NCBI RefSeq assembly: GCF_029784155.1
Contig: NC_073691.1
Location: 119,970,226-120,034,225 of the forward strand
Reading direction: 5' to 3'
Length of the DNA stretch: 64,000 nt
Origin: Uranotaenia lowii
Lineage: Eukaryota; Arthropoda; Insecta; Diptera; Culicidae
A program made the translations under genes and the position numbers. Below are positions 23,091 through 36,224 of this stretch, in pieces (within the stretch, counting starts at the first letter, position 1; each line of letters opens with the position of its first letter). The notes under the pieces are model-generated. The model was not told the DNA's origin and ran no database searches. It was given only the letters and a program-made list of their open reading frames with translations.

Positions 23091-24703
23091 TTTTTTTTAG
23101 TTGGTAACCACAGGTGGTAAATCCCGGTTTACGGATTGTATTCCAAGGCACGGCGAGCCACCGCGTCCCCCCAGTTTGCTACTCTGGGTCCATGGGTACA
23201 ATGGGCAGACTCATGATATACTCCGTGTATACCCCCTACTCCCTAAACTCCACCTGGGGCCGCAGACCTGGTTCCCACCTCGAACTGTTTAGTACACTAT
23301 GCTTCAATAGTGGGAGGTCTATTCGCGCTAATGCGCTCAAAGGCAATACTCATTAACGAGACCACTTTCAGCAAAACCTCTCATCCTTACGACTCGACGC
23401 CTGAACTCTCCTCTAACGACTTGAGAACCGACATCTCCTCGCAATGACTCGAGATTCCCACACAAACCTCTCCTCTTCGCGACTTGAGGCCTGATCTCTC
23501 CTCTAACGACTTGAGATCCGACCCCTCCTCGCATCGACTCGAGGTTTACCTCTCCTCTGCACGATTCAAGGCCCGATCTCTCCTCTAACGACTTGAAATC
23601 TGACCTCTCCTCGTAATGACTCGAGGTGACCACTTGTACCCCTCCTCTTGTTGGTAAGGGGCCTGATCCCTCCTCTTACGACTCGGGACCCGACCTCCTA
23701 TCATAAAGACTCGGGGTTGACCACACAAACCTCTCCGCCTGAAGGTTTGAGGCCTGACCTCTCCTCTAACGACTCGAAGCCCGACCTCTTATCTTCAGGG
23801 TTCGAAGTTTGTCACCTTGCCCGTCGTGTGCCAGATCGAGAGCAGCTTATCCTGGACTCGCGCCTGTCACGGCACACGCGCGGGACTTAACGCAACTACT
23901 CGGATGATTCCCGACGAAGACGTCATCCTACACCGACTCGAATGGCTCGCCCGGCGTCGAGAGCCACTCTACCCGTGGGTATTCCCCGAACGTGGAATAA
24001 CCCTTTCCCAACGATTTCCACTGCGAAGAAGGTCAAGTCTTATCCCCGCAGCTTCTGTCGTTGAGAACCGCTCTACTCGGATACTCCCCGAAGGTGGAGC
24101 ATCCTACACACGAACGCGGCGCACCCACGGCATCCGCTACGCAGAAGGTATTGTCTTATCTTTGTAACTTCAAACCGTGGGGTCGGACGCACTCTACTCG
24201 ACAGCCCCCCGTCGATGGGGTCAGTCTACTCCGACCGTTGTCCGGTCTTCTTTATCCCCCTTGGTTGGCAACCCTAGGATTTTTGGCCCGCGGATTTTCC
24301 TGCCCGTTGTGTGCCAAATCGAGAGCAGCTTATCCTAGACTCGCGCCTGTCACGGCACACATTCGGGACTTGGAACGCTACGACTCGGATGTTTCCCGAC
24401 GGTGACGACATCCTACACCGACTCGAGAGGCTCGCCCGGCGTCGAGAGCCTCTCTACCCGTGGGTATCCCCCGACAGTGGTTAACCCTCTTCCCTCGAGA
24501 TCCGCTACGAGGAAGGTAAAGTCTTATCCCCGCAGTTTCCCTCTTAGGAAGCGGAACTACTCGGATACCCCCCGACATTGGGGTATCCTACACACGTTCG
24601 CGGCGCACCCCTGACCTCCGCTACGCAGAAGATGTTGCCTTATCTTTGTAGCTTCGATCAAGGGATCGGACGCACACTACTCAGATGCTCCCCGCCGATG
24701 GAG
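23088..24703 (-). repeat. 3' UTR of the R1-clade element, with tandem repeats
   Basis: This GC-rich block separates the ORF2 stop (24704) from the poly(A) tail at 23098-23088. It contains two repeat systems. One is an imperfect series of roughly 80-90-bp units around CTCTCCTCTAACGACTTGAG (starts near 23406, 23496, 23577 and 23758). The other is a long duplication with a 483-bp period: 23826-24235 recurs at 24309-24718 and shares GTGTGCCARATCGAGAGCAG and nearly all that follows. No element boundary is visible inside it, so I assign it to the retrotransposon. Confidence 0.7.
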
Positions 24704-26046
24704 TCATCCTACACCGTTCGCGGACTGCCGTTGGTTCCAGCTCCTCTGCAGGGCAGTCATGATCCGGGTGAACCCATCGCTGACCGCGTGCCAAGTGTTG
24801 GAATCCGCACACATCCTCTGTACAACGTTATCTGCTGTCGTGTCAGGCCCACAGGCGGCAAATATGGAAGTACGTACCGCCGCAAACCTCGGACAGACAA
24901 ACACCACATGTTCGGGTGTTTCCTCTACGTCACCACAATCTGGGCAGTATGGCGAAGCCACATGTCCAAACCGGTAGTGGTACTTCATGAAGCATCCATG
25001 ACCAGTCAGGAATTGCGTCATATAGAAGTCCACTTCACCGTGCCTTCTTCCGATCCAGCTCCCGATGTGCGGGATCAGACGATGGGTCCACCTTCCTCTC
25101 GTTGAGCTGTCCCACAGCTGCTGCCAGTTGGACATCGAGTCCTCATTGGCGAGATCTCGAACGTTGGGCGTGTCTCTGTTGTCGTAGCAATAGACATCCT
25201 CCTCTAGCAAAACCGAGATGGGCATAACACCCGCTACTACACAGGCGGCTTCGGACGACATGGTCCGGTATCCGCTGATAACCCGCAGGTTCATCAGCCG
25301 CTGAACGCTGCTAAGTCGCTGCAGGTTACAGCTTCCTCCCAGGGCCTGCCTCCAGGCCGCTGCTCCGTACCGCAAGATCGAAGTGGTCACACTTGCAATG
25401 ATCCGCCTTTTGCTGCTTTGGATAGCCGAGGAGTTCGGCATCATTCGTGTGAGTGCGGCCGTGGCCATTGCCGCTCTCTTGCACACGTGTTCGACATGGC
25501 TCGTGAAGCTGAGCCTGTCGTCAATCATCACCCCTAGGTACTTAATTGCGCGTTTAGACACGATGTTGCACGGTCCAACGGCAATGGTACCTGTTTGGGG
25601 TGATTTCAGGTTGGTGATAAGCACCATCTCGGTTTTGTGGTGGGCTAGACGCAGGCACTTGGAGTGCATCCAGCGTTCCACTTCCTGGATAGCTACCGTG
25701 GCCAGTAGCTCAACCTCCGCTGTTGAGGAGCCCCTCGCCAAGAGGACTACATCATCTGCAAATCCTACGAGTTCGGCTCCCGATGGGAGGCTCGTTCGTA
25801 GGAGTTCGTCGTAGGTGATGTTCCACAGAACCGGGCCGAGAATTGACCCCTGTGGAACACCCGCCGAAACCTCTTGTGTTCGCAAACCCTCGCCGGTCAT
25901 ATACTGCAGTTGGCGATTGTGAAAGTAACTTTCCACAAGCCTATACAGATATGCCGGGATCCTCATTTGGATGAGCGACGACGCAATCGCTGTCCAACTG
26001 ACACTGTTGAAGGCGTTCTTCACATCCAGAGTGACAACCGCACAAC
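24704..26046 (-). pseudogene. R1-clade non-LTR retrotransposon ORF2, 5'-truncated
   Basis: About 447 residues remain, open to the stop at 24704-24706. In order they show RT motif A (VTLDVKNAFNSVSW), motif B (SAGVPQGSILGPVLWN), motif C (VGFADDVVLLARG), HHKTEMVLIT and IKYLGVMIDDRLSF. A C-terminal CCHC knuckle follows, CPDCG...PEHVVFVC (C-X2-C-X8-H-X4-C), as is usual in R1/I-group ORF2 proteins. The endonuclease and RT fingers are missing: the protein begins exactly where the (CA)n array ends, so the apparent HTHTHT N-terminus is microsatellite, not protein. No frameshift or stop was seen in the remaining part, so it is probably young. The 3' end is an A run abutting (CA)n. Known R1-clade relatives in mosquitoes include (AC)n-targeting families; membership is inferred. 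Confidence 0.85.
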
Positions 26047-26047
26047 C

Positions 26048-26403
<356 letters not shown>

Positions 26404-27382
26404 AGAGCAGCGTATCAAAATTTTGCTCGCGCATCGCGAAAATCCGAGCTACTCGCACGCAAAGCTGGCAAAATCGCTAGAAGTTGCCAAATCAACCGTT
26501 ACAAATGTAATTAAAGTGTTTAGTGAATGTTTGTCGACAGCCAGGAAGTCTGGATCGGGGGGAAATTGAAAACCGGAAGCCGCTTAGACGACAAAGAGAG
26601 TTGCCGGTAGTTTCAAGCGAAACCTCAACCTCTCTCTCCAAGATGCCGCAAATAAGCAGGGTGTATCGTCTACAACCGTGCATCGAGCCAAAAAACGAGC
26701 CAGACTATCGACTCACAAGAAGGTAGTGACTCCAAATCACGATGATAAACAAAATACGACGGCCAAAGCACGATCCCGGAAGCTGTACACGACGATGCTG
26801 ACGAAGTTTGGCTGCGTGGTAATGGACGACAAAACCTACGTCAAAGCCGACTACAAGCAGCTTCCGGGACAGGAGTTTTATACGGCAAAAGGATGGGGAA
26901 AGGTACCAGATATTTTCAAGCACATGAAACTGTCCATGATCGCAAAGAAATATCTGGTTTGGCAAGCCTGTGGCTTGAAAAGCAGCATTTTCATAGCTTC
27001 CGGGACTGTCAACCAAAAAATTTACGTTAAACAGTGTTTGAATAAACGTCTGCTGCCTTTCCTGAAGAAACACGGTTGTTCCGTACTGTTTTGGCCGGAT
27101 TTGGCATCTTGCCATTACGGTGAAAAGACCATTGAGTGGTACGCCGCCAAAAACTTGCAGATGGTTCCCGAGGACAAGAACCCTTCGAACACGCCAGAGC
27201 TCCGCCCAATTGAGAAATACTGGGCTATTGTCAAGCGGAACCTAAAGAAGACAAAAAAAACTGCTAAGAACGAGCAGCAGTTCAAGACAAACTGGCTTTC
27301 TGCGGCTAAGAAGGTGGACAAGGTGGCTGTACAAAATCTGATGGCAGGGGTTAAGCGTAAGGCCCGGCAATTCGGATTTTAA
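26404..27382 (+). pseudogene. Tc1/mariner DD37E transposase, start codon lost
   Basis: It is a DNA-binding and catalytic transposase. One frame runs from 26404 to the stop at 27380-27382. It begins inside the first helix-turn-helix (RIKILLAHRENPSYSHAKL, KSTVTNVIKVF). Two in-frame stops, TGA 26567-26569 and TAG 26585-26587, separate this from the second HTH (LSLQDAANKQGVSSTTVHRAKK). From 26678 to the end 234 residues are open: the first catalytic Asp is in VVMDDKTYVKAD, the second in FWPDLASCHYG and the Glu in RPIEKYWAIVK, with exactly 37 residues between the last two. The ATG and first residues seen in the 56.6-kb copy have been replaced by (GT)n. It is not translatable as it stands. Confidence 0.9.
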
Positions 27383-27539
27383 AAAGCGGAAGCCTAACTG
27401 AATATATTTCCTGAATTTCATACTTATTAAACTGGAAGAAGAAATTTAATTAATTAATTTAAATTGATTTTTTAAATAAACAATTTCACCGATTTCCACG
27501 CGTTTTCCTTTGAACAAATTTTGACCGTATTAATCTTTA

Positions 27540-30500
27540 AGCCAGAAAACACCAAAATTCGGCATTCGATATCTCAAAATTCACTTATCCAAGTGTTTCT
27601 AATTCATTATCTTTGATTTACCGAGAATGTTGTGTTGAATTTTGTAGGCTAAAGTTTTATTGTAGTATTTGAGTTATGCTTCTAAGTGTCGCCCACTGGC
27701 GGCAAACGAAAAAACGAGATATCTCGTATTTGTTTCACAATGTGTTAACACAATAAGTTGGAGTGCGTTCTGTTGCTTAACTAATTAAGGTAGTTGACTC
27801 GACGATTATGTTCAGATTATACAATTTACAATTTTGACAAATGTTGAAACTTATAACAAAGAACAGAAAATCATGGGTGTTACTCATAGTTTCCACAGAG
27901 GATCTGTGGTCATAACCGATTTGGTGTCATCTTTGCGATAGAAGTTACTTCACCGAAAAACATTGTTGAGGGCACCAGCTTACAACGCTGCTATATTTTA
28001 ATTCAGATTATGAGAATGCACCCAATAGCTGTGAACGATAAACAACTTTAGCTGTGAACGATTTGAACGGGCGGTGAAAAATGCTTGCCGTTTATGTTGG
28101 TGGTCCCGGTGCTAAATAAATAATAGTCACAACGATTCCCGTCCCTTTCCGTGGAGCCATCAAAAGCCATCGCCGGCAGGCAGCTGACCAACCTCCCGCA
28201 AGTAAATTTTAACGCTTAGCTGGTCAGCAAACCCACAACCCCAAAAAAGCACCATTGGCAACCGTGGCATTTTAATTTGTGTCGAGCAAACCGCAAAACT
28301 GCTGTTGCCAAACAAGGACCGAAACCTCCCACGCCAGCAGATTGTTGTTACAATAAGGAGGACCAGGAGGGGCAACTTTCATCGTGCTTGGTCCATTTGT
28401 TACTAAACCAACAGCAATTTTTCACACGTTCTCATAGAAGAAAACTGCAAAAAAAATCTAATCATCATTACTAACGTTTTGCTTCATCATCATCAATCCC
28501 CGGAACGTCCTGACCGCAACTCTTTCACTTGGACATTCCAAAATTGCGCCGTGCAATTAAAACTGTTCAACCTAGAGACGAGAACCACTTCATGTGTACA
28601 GTTTAGCTTTCGAAAATCCGACCCATATCTTGTTTTCTAATGGAGGGACGAACTGGTTAAGCTCCGAAACTCGTATCACACCTAAGAGAGCAACCCAGGA
28701 GCTCTGGAACGGGAAACAAAGTGGCAAATATCTACAGATTGTGCCGCAAACATTCCCACTAACCCAGCAACAAGACCCCGAGAAACACCTCGGCATTAGA
28801 ATACAAAACACCAACCGAAGCCAATTCGGCCACCACCATCATCATCCGTTACGGAAGGTTTCAACAAGCACATAAAAAAAAGTTGAAACATTCCAAAACT
28901 TCTAATTAAGTTCTCCTTAATCAGTTATTTTACTGGCCTCTAACAGTTCCTCGTGTTTTGCTTTTGGGACCAGGATTCTCGACTCCCCCAAAAACCGCCC
29001 ACAACCCTCCTTTGCGAAAACTTTGAATACACATTCCTTGGCGAAGGATGTTGGCTGGCCAGCCAGATTTAAAGGAAGGGCCTAGGCTGAAAGGATGAGC
29101 GACGGATGTAAAGGACAGTGCTTTTGAGTTTATACGATTTTTATTCCGACCAAGTTTCAAGGGTTATTTGCTTTTTATTCACTCGGGCCATCCGACAAAA
29201 GGCTTCTAGCAGAAGAGAGCATCGGCTAAACCCTCGCCACGGTTCCTGCAAAGATATGTATGGGTATATGCAAGCTCAGCTCACGCTGTGTCCCGTCCCA
29301 GGTTTGCGGAGGTTTTTTTTTCCCTTGCCCACAAGCATTATGTTGTACCGTTTTCTCCTCGATTGCCTTTATCCCATCAGGATCGTAAAACCATAACCTG
29401 GGCCTGGTCGGTCGGCTGGGGATGATGACGAGTTTTCCTGGTGAGACGATATCGCCTTGTTCCTGTTCATCATCATCATCATGCGGACCAAGTTTCACTC
29501 ACAATCAACCCGTTCCACCGTTAGACGCGCCACCGGCCATTAGATCAAGCTTCCGCTTCGAAATTGGCGAAGGCTTGCCGGGGTCAGGTTTATGCTGAGG
29601 ATATGGTTATCTGTATTTAAATGTTCGTATTATGAATTCCTACGGTTACAGTAAAAGAAAATTATACTGGAGGCCATCTTCTCGAGCAACCGCAATAGAT
29701 AACTGATCTATGAGTTTATCTTGATTAACTTTAGTTTTGCTGTCGCGTCGATGTTCTGTCCTAATAAAACGATGTCGTCAAGTTTGATAGCCCTTGAAGA
29801 ATTGACGATGGACCTAAAAGTTAATGAGGTGATAATATTCCTAATGGGTGTTTCAAAACAAGTGGTTTTTTGAAATGTTAGCCGTATTTTAAAGTTCAGT
29901 ACTGAGTGTTTAAAGGGAATAAATCTGTTAATGAACGAATTTTGTGTGTACCAAATTCTAAAAATAATAGAAATTTTGTAAATTCATTGCAGTTTTGTTT
30001 AGAGAATCCTATAAAAATGGACCTCTTTTAAAAATTAACATGAATAACTTCTATTAATGCAGTTAGACAAATGTAATGTTATAAATGTATGTTTGGTGTG
30101 AACCGGAACATATTCCAAACAATATATGCTCTAAAAACCGTCGTAGTAGGGTTGACCGGGGTAATTATGAACAAGGTATACAGTATTTAGAACTCTGCTT
30201 TTCTGAAGTTCAGTGAAACTTCGGATAAAATAATACATTTAAAACATTAACTTTTTTTTCCGGTTTGCATATTCTCCGGTCGCATAGCTCTGAAAATGTA
30301 CGACCCTGTATGAATCCGGGTTCGTATAACCGGAGCTCGGGAAGCGCGGTTCGAGTGAAACAAACATCGTCATCATTCCATTGGTGTATCATTTTATTGA
30401 TAACTTACAGTCATAATCAGCCAGTTACATTAATTATATTATAACAATCGTTATCAAAATTCATGTCTCTGGGAAACAAAAATCGTTCCGAGATCTACTG

Positions 30501-30990
30501 AGTGACACCACTGAAAAAATAAACAAAGTGGACATGATGTTTTCAACGAATACGAAATACCGGTTATTTTCACAGTCCAATAGAAATACTGAAATGGTCA
30601 ATATAGTAAAAGAGAAAACTCTGAGTGGCTTAATCCAAATTTCCGAAAAAATCTGTATAAATGTCACATAAATGCTATTGAATTTTGAAAATCGCGGTTC
30701 ACCACTTCTAACCATTTTGTTTTTGCCAGGAATTTACAACTTTGTGGCATTCTTCCCCATGGATGATCGGCTCCTCCCAAACAACAAAGAGCCGGGAGAA
30801 ATTGTAGGCTATATATATAATAACTTAAAGCTAGGGATTACAATTTAAGAATAGGCTTAATAATAAAGATTTTTCTTTACATTTACAAAGTCAGGTTCTT
30901 CGGTGCCTGTTACCGTAAAAACCTTTTTTCAGCTGCTGTTTTGACATAGTCAAGTCTATGTTCTCATAATATTTATTGTAACTATACATT
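27540..30990. other. Unique non-coding; GC-balanced island 28130-29580
   Basis: No gene is supported. The island at 28130-29580 contains short frames in several phases, including one with a five-His run (about 28831-28845), but none has splice context or familiar motifs. A short hairpin-like CCGGGTTCGTATAACCGG lies near 30317. Bases 30720-31025 may be the 3' UTR of the adjoining minus-strand LINE, whose end I could not define. Confidence 0.35.
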
Positions 30991-31025
30991 AAACAATTCA
31001 TTGGACTATATTTTCCATAATCAGT

Positions 31026-32981
31026 TCAAATAGAGGTTATAATGAAAAGATTTCTTATTCTTAAATGACGGCAAGGACAATAAAAGTTTAATTGATTTAG
31101 TAGATAAGCAGACTGAACGCGCTGATTAATTATGTCGTTTACGAAACAGATTGCAGCAAACTTTCTTCTTACACATAATGTTTCTATGTTTATAATCAGG
31201 CAACGTGATTCAAAGCTAGGTAATTGGCTCTGAGACCTTCCTAAATTTCGCAAAGCGAATAGAACAAATTGTTTCTGGACTGATTCCAAACGGCTTTTAT
31301 GTGAAATTTGAAAAGGCGACCACTCAACGCTACAATACTCAAGAATGGATCTAACATAAGCTGTGTACAATGTTCTTATTGTGTATGGGTCTTTGAAATT
31401 ATAACTAAATCGTTTTATAAATGCTAACATACTGTTCGATTTCTGAATTATTGAGTAATAGTGATCTACAAAGGTAAGTTTTGAGTCCAATATAACTCCA
31501 AGGTCTCTAATCTTGTTCACTCTCTCGACAGGATCATCTCCCAATTTGACAATTTCATATGCCTGACATTTTCTTCTGGTAAATACAATATTTGAACATT
31601 TTGCCACGTTAAGTTTGAGCAGACTTTTAATGCACCATTTATTAAACACATTAACTTCGTTTTGAAAGATTCTGAAGTCTTCTTCGCTATTTACTTTCAT
31701 TTAAAGCTTCATATCATCAGCATAGAATAGCACATTCGATTGCTTGAGAAGACAAGTTATATCATTTACGTATAAAATAAATAATAGGGGGCAAAGATGG
31801 GAGCCTTGAGGCACACCAGAAATAACGGAGATACTTTTTGAGTGAACCATTAAATCTAACAACTTGTGAGCGGTTTGTTAAATAGGACCTTATCCATTTC
31901 AGTAGGTGTGAATTGAATCCTTGTTTATTTAATTTAAAAATTAACATGGGGATGTTAATTCTGTCAAAAGCTTTACTGAAGTTCGTGTATAAAGCCTGTA
32001 CAGAATTACCGCGATCCATACAGCTAATATTATAGGTAACAAACTCGAGTAAATTAGTGGCTGTAGATCTTCCCTTAACAAATCCATGTTGCTTTTCAGT
32101 AATGAGAGTTTTAATTTGGTTAATTATTTTTTCATTCACTAAAGCTTCAAAAAGTTTTGATATGCACGATAAAATGCCCCTGTAATTTTTTACATCAGAT
32201 TTTTTTCCTGACTTAAATGAGGGTACAAGAAATAATTCTTTCCATACTTGAGGAAAAACACCTGATTTCAATGAAGAGTTAAATAGAAGAAATAATGGCA
32301 TACTCAGTTCATTTACTAGATTTTTTAAAAGAAGTGGAGGAACTCCATTAGGCCCGGGCCCTTAAGTGCTGTCTAAGGAGGAAATGGCTTTACATATTTC
32401 TTCAAAGGAAATTGATTCTACAACAGTTAATGCCGTTGAATCAGAGAGATAACTAAAAAAGGAAGTATCACGATCTTGCTCGGAAAAACTAGTGTAAACA
32501 GTTTGGAAAAAGTCGGCGAATAGATTACAAATTTTGTCGGAATTTTGACCTTATATGCTGCCAAAGTGCATGCGAGTTGGAAAACTATTGTTTTTTAATT
32601 TTGTATTGACATATCTAAAAAAGTTTCTTGGGTTCGATTTTATGTTTTGCTCAATTTTAATATTATAGTCTTGAAAAGAAGTACTTAAGCGTATTGCTAG
32701 TAGATTACTGGCTTCTTGGTGTTCTAACTTAGTGACTAAAGATGGATTCTTTTTCCAGTTTTTAAGTGCCTTCTGCTTTTTATTTCTTAAATGCACAAGC
32801 TCTTTCGTGAACCATGGCGGATTTTTGTTATTATTTGTTCGTCGCTCTAATTTTGTTGGAACAAATTCTTTGAGAATATTATCAAGAATTTTGTAAATAA
32901 TCTCCACTTGTTTGTCTGTTGAGTTTTCAGCTCGGAATTATGTTTGCCAATCAACAACTTGAAATTTTGTTTTCATCATAT
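31026..32981 (-). pseudogene. CR1/T1-like LINE, linker and reverse transcriptase part
   Basis: Read on the minus strand, it starts with the end of the endonuclease (ANYNMMKTKFQVVDW). The linker (NPPWFTKELVHLRNKKQKAL) and the RT follow: VPSFKSGKKSDVKNYRGI, EKQHGFVKGRSTATNLLEF, motif A YTNFSKAFDRI, motif B SGVPQGSHLCPLL, motif C LFYADDMKL, and the thumb region to a stop at 31026. The gene is broken: a frameshift lies near 31836, a TAA follows motif C at 31702-31704, and stops separate the linker from the RT. The order of blocks and the KNYRG/RSTATNLLE signatures fit the CR1/T1 group; I am less sure of the exact clade. The upstream endonuclease half lies at 36225-36690, separated by later insertions. 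Confidence 0.8.
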
Positions 32982-33232
32982 TATAGTTAGCTTCTTCTTC
33001 TTCTTCTTCTTCTTCTTCTTCTCACACCAACATGGCCAAAACTTGTAAGCATTCTGGAAAATGAAAAACTTGCGTTCTTCATTTTTCTTTTCAACATAGT
33101 ATCTGATACATAGAACATGCATTGCAGATACTATTACGGCCAGGCCAACCATGAGATGTAAAACGCAAAAGATACAGGTTCAAGGGAGGAATGAAGCGTG
33201 GAGTTCCCTACCAAACGCTTCATATCATTATA

Positions 33233-34836
33233 CAGTGAGCGAAATAAGAATAGCACCACTATGTGCTTTGCTTGTTGAAATATGAATGTTTGAAAATCAC
33301 CAAAATTTTCTTCTTTAAATTGTTTTGAATTGTTTAACGGATAAATCAAGCATAAGTTTACTTTTTTTGGACGTTGCAATTGGCGTTGAGGACCAAAACT
33401 ATGGAAAAAGGGTGCGAAATAAGAATAGAACCACTTGAGTTTTTTCAACAAAAACAAGATTATTTCTAAAAATATACTGTGTAAAAGTGAATAATAATGC
33501 TTCTACGAATTATTTGAATAGTTTACTGCATTTTAAGGAGTTTTCTAGAATTACTAAAATTTTCGAAGGTTTTAGAATGGTGTTTTAAGAGATGCTCTTC
33601 TAGAACTAAGGAATTTGATATTTGAGCTGTAATTCTTTACCAAACTACTTACTTTCTTCATTAAAATGACGTGAAATGATGAATCAAACATTTTCGGTTT
33701 ATTTTAAATCAGAAAAAACAGGTTGGTATTCATAAACTTAGATTTTTTTTCAATAAAAATCACTTTTTCCAGTTTCAAGTCATAGATGGCAGCACTATCT
33801 CGCCGTTAATACCAAATTAAGTCTCAATATTGACTTTTCAGGTTTATTTAGGCCCATATTCATCATTTCGATATAATTTTCCAACACAGTTTTGTTGGAG
33901 TTCACGCTGCAGAAATCTTTTCCGGATTTGCGAAAAAAAAACACCAGCACAAGAATATAACACCGCCGAAATTCCTGCACATATCAACTTCCGATTCAAT
34001 TTCAAATCATATCAATAATACTGCTAGGTATCTGGTTCATCAAGCTCCATCGGAAAGTACAAAATTATTCTGATTATCGGTCCAAGAAATTCACTTTTAT
34101 GGGTTCATGATGAAATTCTTATTTTTTGATATTGTGATCTTAGAATTTCCAAGGCGGTCACACGGTACCAAGTACTTATTTCTTGACCAAAATCATCCAG
34201 CACACCTGAATTAGACCAAGATATTCGAAAATGGGAATAAATTAGGTTTAATTGCAAGATAGTGCTGCCATCTATGACTTGAAACTAGAGAAATTGCGTT
34301 TGATTATTTAAAAACATTAGTATTTTTGAATTTGAAGCCTGTTTTCTTATTCAAATTCAGCATCAAATCTATGTTTCGTCAATTTGCATCATACTTATGA
34401 ATGATAATGAAGAAATAAAGCAGTTTGATAAAGTATTCTAGCTCAAGTATCAAATTTCCTAAATGCTAGAGGAGCATCTCTTGAAACCCCCTTTTAAAAC
34501 CTTTGAAAATATTTGAAATTCTAGAAAACTCCTTAAAATACAGTAATCTATTCAGATAATTCGTAGAAGCATTATTATTCACTTTTACACAGTAAATTTT
34601 TAGAAATAATCTTGTTTTTGTTGAAAAAGCTCAAGTGGTTCTATTCTTATTTCGCACCCTTTTTCCATAGTTTTGGTCCTCAATGCCAATTGCAACGTCC
34701 AAAAAAAGTAAACTTATGCTTGATTTATCCGTTAAACAATTCAAAACAGTTTATAGAACAAAGTTTTGGTGATTTTCAATCATTCATATTTTAACAAGCA
34801 AAACACATAGTGGTGCTATTCTTATTTCGCTCACTG
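33233..34836. mobile_element. Tc1-like foldback element, 1604 bp
   Basis: The ends CAGTGAGCGAAATAAGAATA and its inverse are flanked by TA at 33231-33232 and 34837-34838. Arms of about 570 bp (33233-33800 and 34258-34836) are inverted copies of one another, with a 457-bp unique loop that has no transposase frame. The terminal motif GCGAAATAAGAATAG recurs about 180 bp inside each arm (33415 and 34639), giving a two-step arm. Confidence 0.9.
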
Positions 34837-35240
34837 TATGTATAGAGTTTTGATTATTTGGGAGAATAATAAGATAAAAAAAACAGAATAAAAATAATAC
34901 AGAACGAGCTCACCAAATCAAAGGGAAACAATGATTACGGATGAATCAAGATACAGAAATAGATTCATCTCCTGTAAAAATTTCCGGGAACGTGACTTGA
35001 CTGGATCAGGTGATATTGGGAAAGCTTCCGGCTTCGTTTCTTCGGAGGAACCAAGGCTAGATAGTAGGTCTTCTTTTGGGAGGGTCACTGGTCGGTTCCA
35101 TTTCACGTATTTCAACCATCATAAAAGCTTCGTTTCTCGAATTTTTCACCAATATCACAAATTTAGGAAAATTTTCCTGTCAACAAAATTGTCTGCTTTC
35201 TTCGCCCACAGCCTACTCCCGATAATCTTTAATCATATTA

Positions 35241-36214
35241 GGGGAGAGTGGGGATACTTGATCCCCTTTTCTTATTTTCACCATATCTTTTTGGAAAAAT
35301 TTAGCAACTCGTCGTCTTTGACATTTTCTGACAGCTTGTAACTTCAAGTTTATATGCTCCAAAAATTAGAACGATACTTGAACCCGTTGATGAACTAGAA
35401 GCATTTTCGTGGGAGTAAAAAAATTGCGATTTTTCTGAAGTTAGGGGAGACTTGATCCCCTATTGAAGGAGACTTGATCTTTTATTCAGGAAGCCCTAAT
35501 CCTTGTATAAAAATCAAACAAAACCTCAAGATAGAATGTTAATTGACTATTTTAGTCATGTTTGTTCTCATTCCACAATTTATAGCAGACATAAGAAGAA
35601 AATTCTATAACTTTGTCTCAACGCTAATAACATTGCATACTTAAAGGCGCTATTTTTTATAATTAAGAGAAAATTAATTATTTTTGCTCTTTTCTTCAGA
35701 CAATTGTTTGATAAATATTAGTTTTTGGATAAATATTAGTAATTTCGTAATCAGCTATCATAACGATCAATTCAGAAGAAGAATATGCCGTTTGGAAGGG
35801 GGATCAGTTGTACCCAACTCTAGGGGATCAATTGTACCCATAATCAACATTTTAGAAAATTATTTCTGAAAAAAGTTGAGATTTTTTCATTACTTTGAAA
35901 ATATGGCATTATGAAGTTCATTTTACGCTCGAACGATTGATACATTGAAACAAATATTTTTTCATAATTTTCCCATGTAAGGAACATTTTAAAGTGATGA
36001 AAAAAGATCTTCAAGTTACATTTTGTGAAATTTTTCAAACAAAGTTCAATTACTTAAACAATTATTTTGATAGAAAATTTTAAACTACAAGCATTGTTAT
36101 TTTGCTCATTTTGGTACATTTTTCTATAACATTTGATCTTTGTAAGACATTCCAGTTTCGAGATATAGCTAAGGAATCAAGTATCCCCAGGGATCAAGTA
36201 TCCTCATTCTCCCC
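35241..36214. mobile_element. 974-bp TA-flanked MITE, GGGGAGAGTGGGGATACTTG family, copy 1
   Basis: The inverted ends GGGGAGAGTGGGGATACTTG (left) and ATCCTCATTCTCCCC (right) are flanked by TA at 35239-35240 and 36215-36216. The motif GGGATCAnnTGTACCC recurs internally near 35800-35840. A second copy of exactly the same length lies in reverse orientation at 62049-63022. There is no coding capacity beyond chance frames. Confidence 0.9.
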
Positions 36215-36224
36215 TATAGTTAGC

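Larger units (their letters stand above)
32982..36224 (-). mobile_element. retroelement with (GAA)n tail and 10-bp target duplications
   Basis: The direct repeat TATAGTTAGC occurs at 32982-32991 and 36215-36224, and joining the LINE across it restores the local ANYN reading. The insert begins on the plus strand with (TTC)10 at 32992-33022, i.e. a (GAA)n tail read on the minus strand, typical of a target-primed retroelement. Removing the two DNA elements inside leaves about 610 bp (33023-33232 and 34839-35240) without a long frame. It is a SINE or the 3' end of a LINE. Confidence 0.7.

Noticed and set aside
28594..28875. 93-codon plus-strand frame with a His run
   Set aside because: It sits in a stretch open in several frames, has no splice or promoter evidence, and no recognisable domain.
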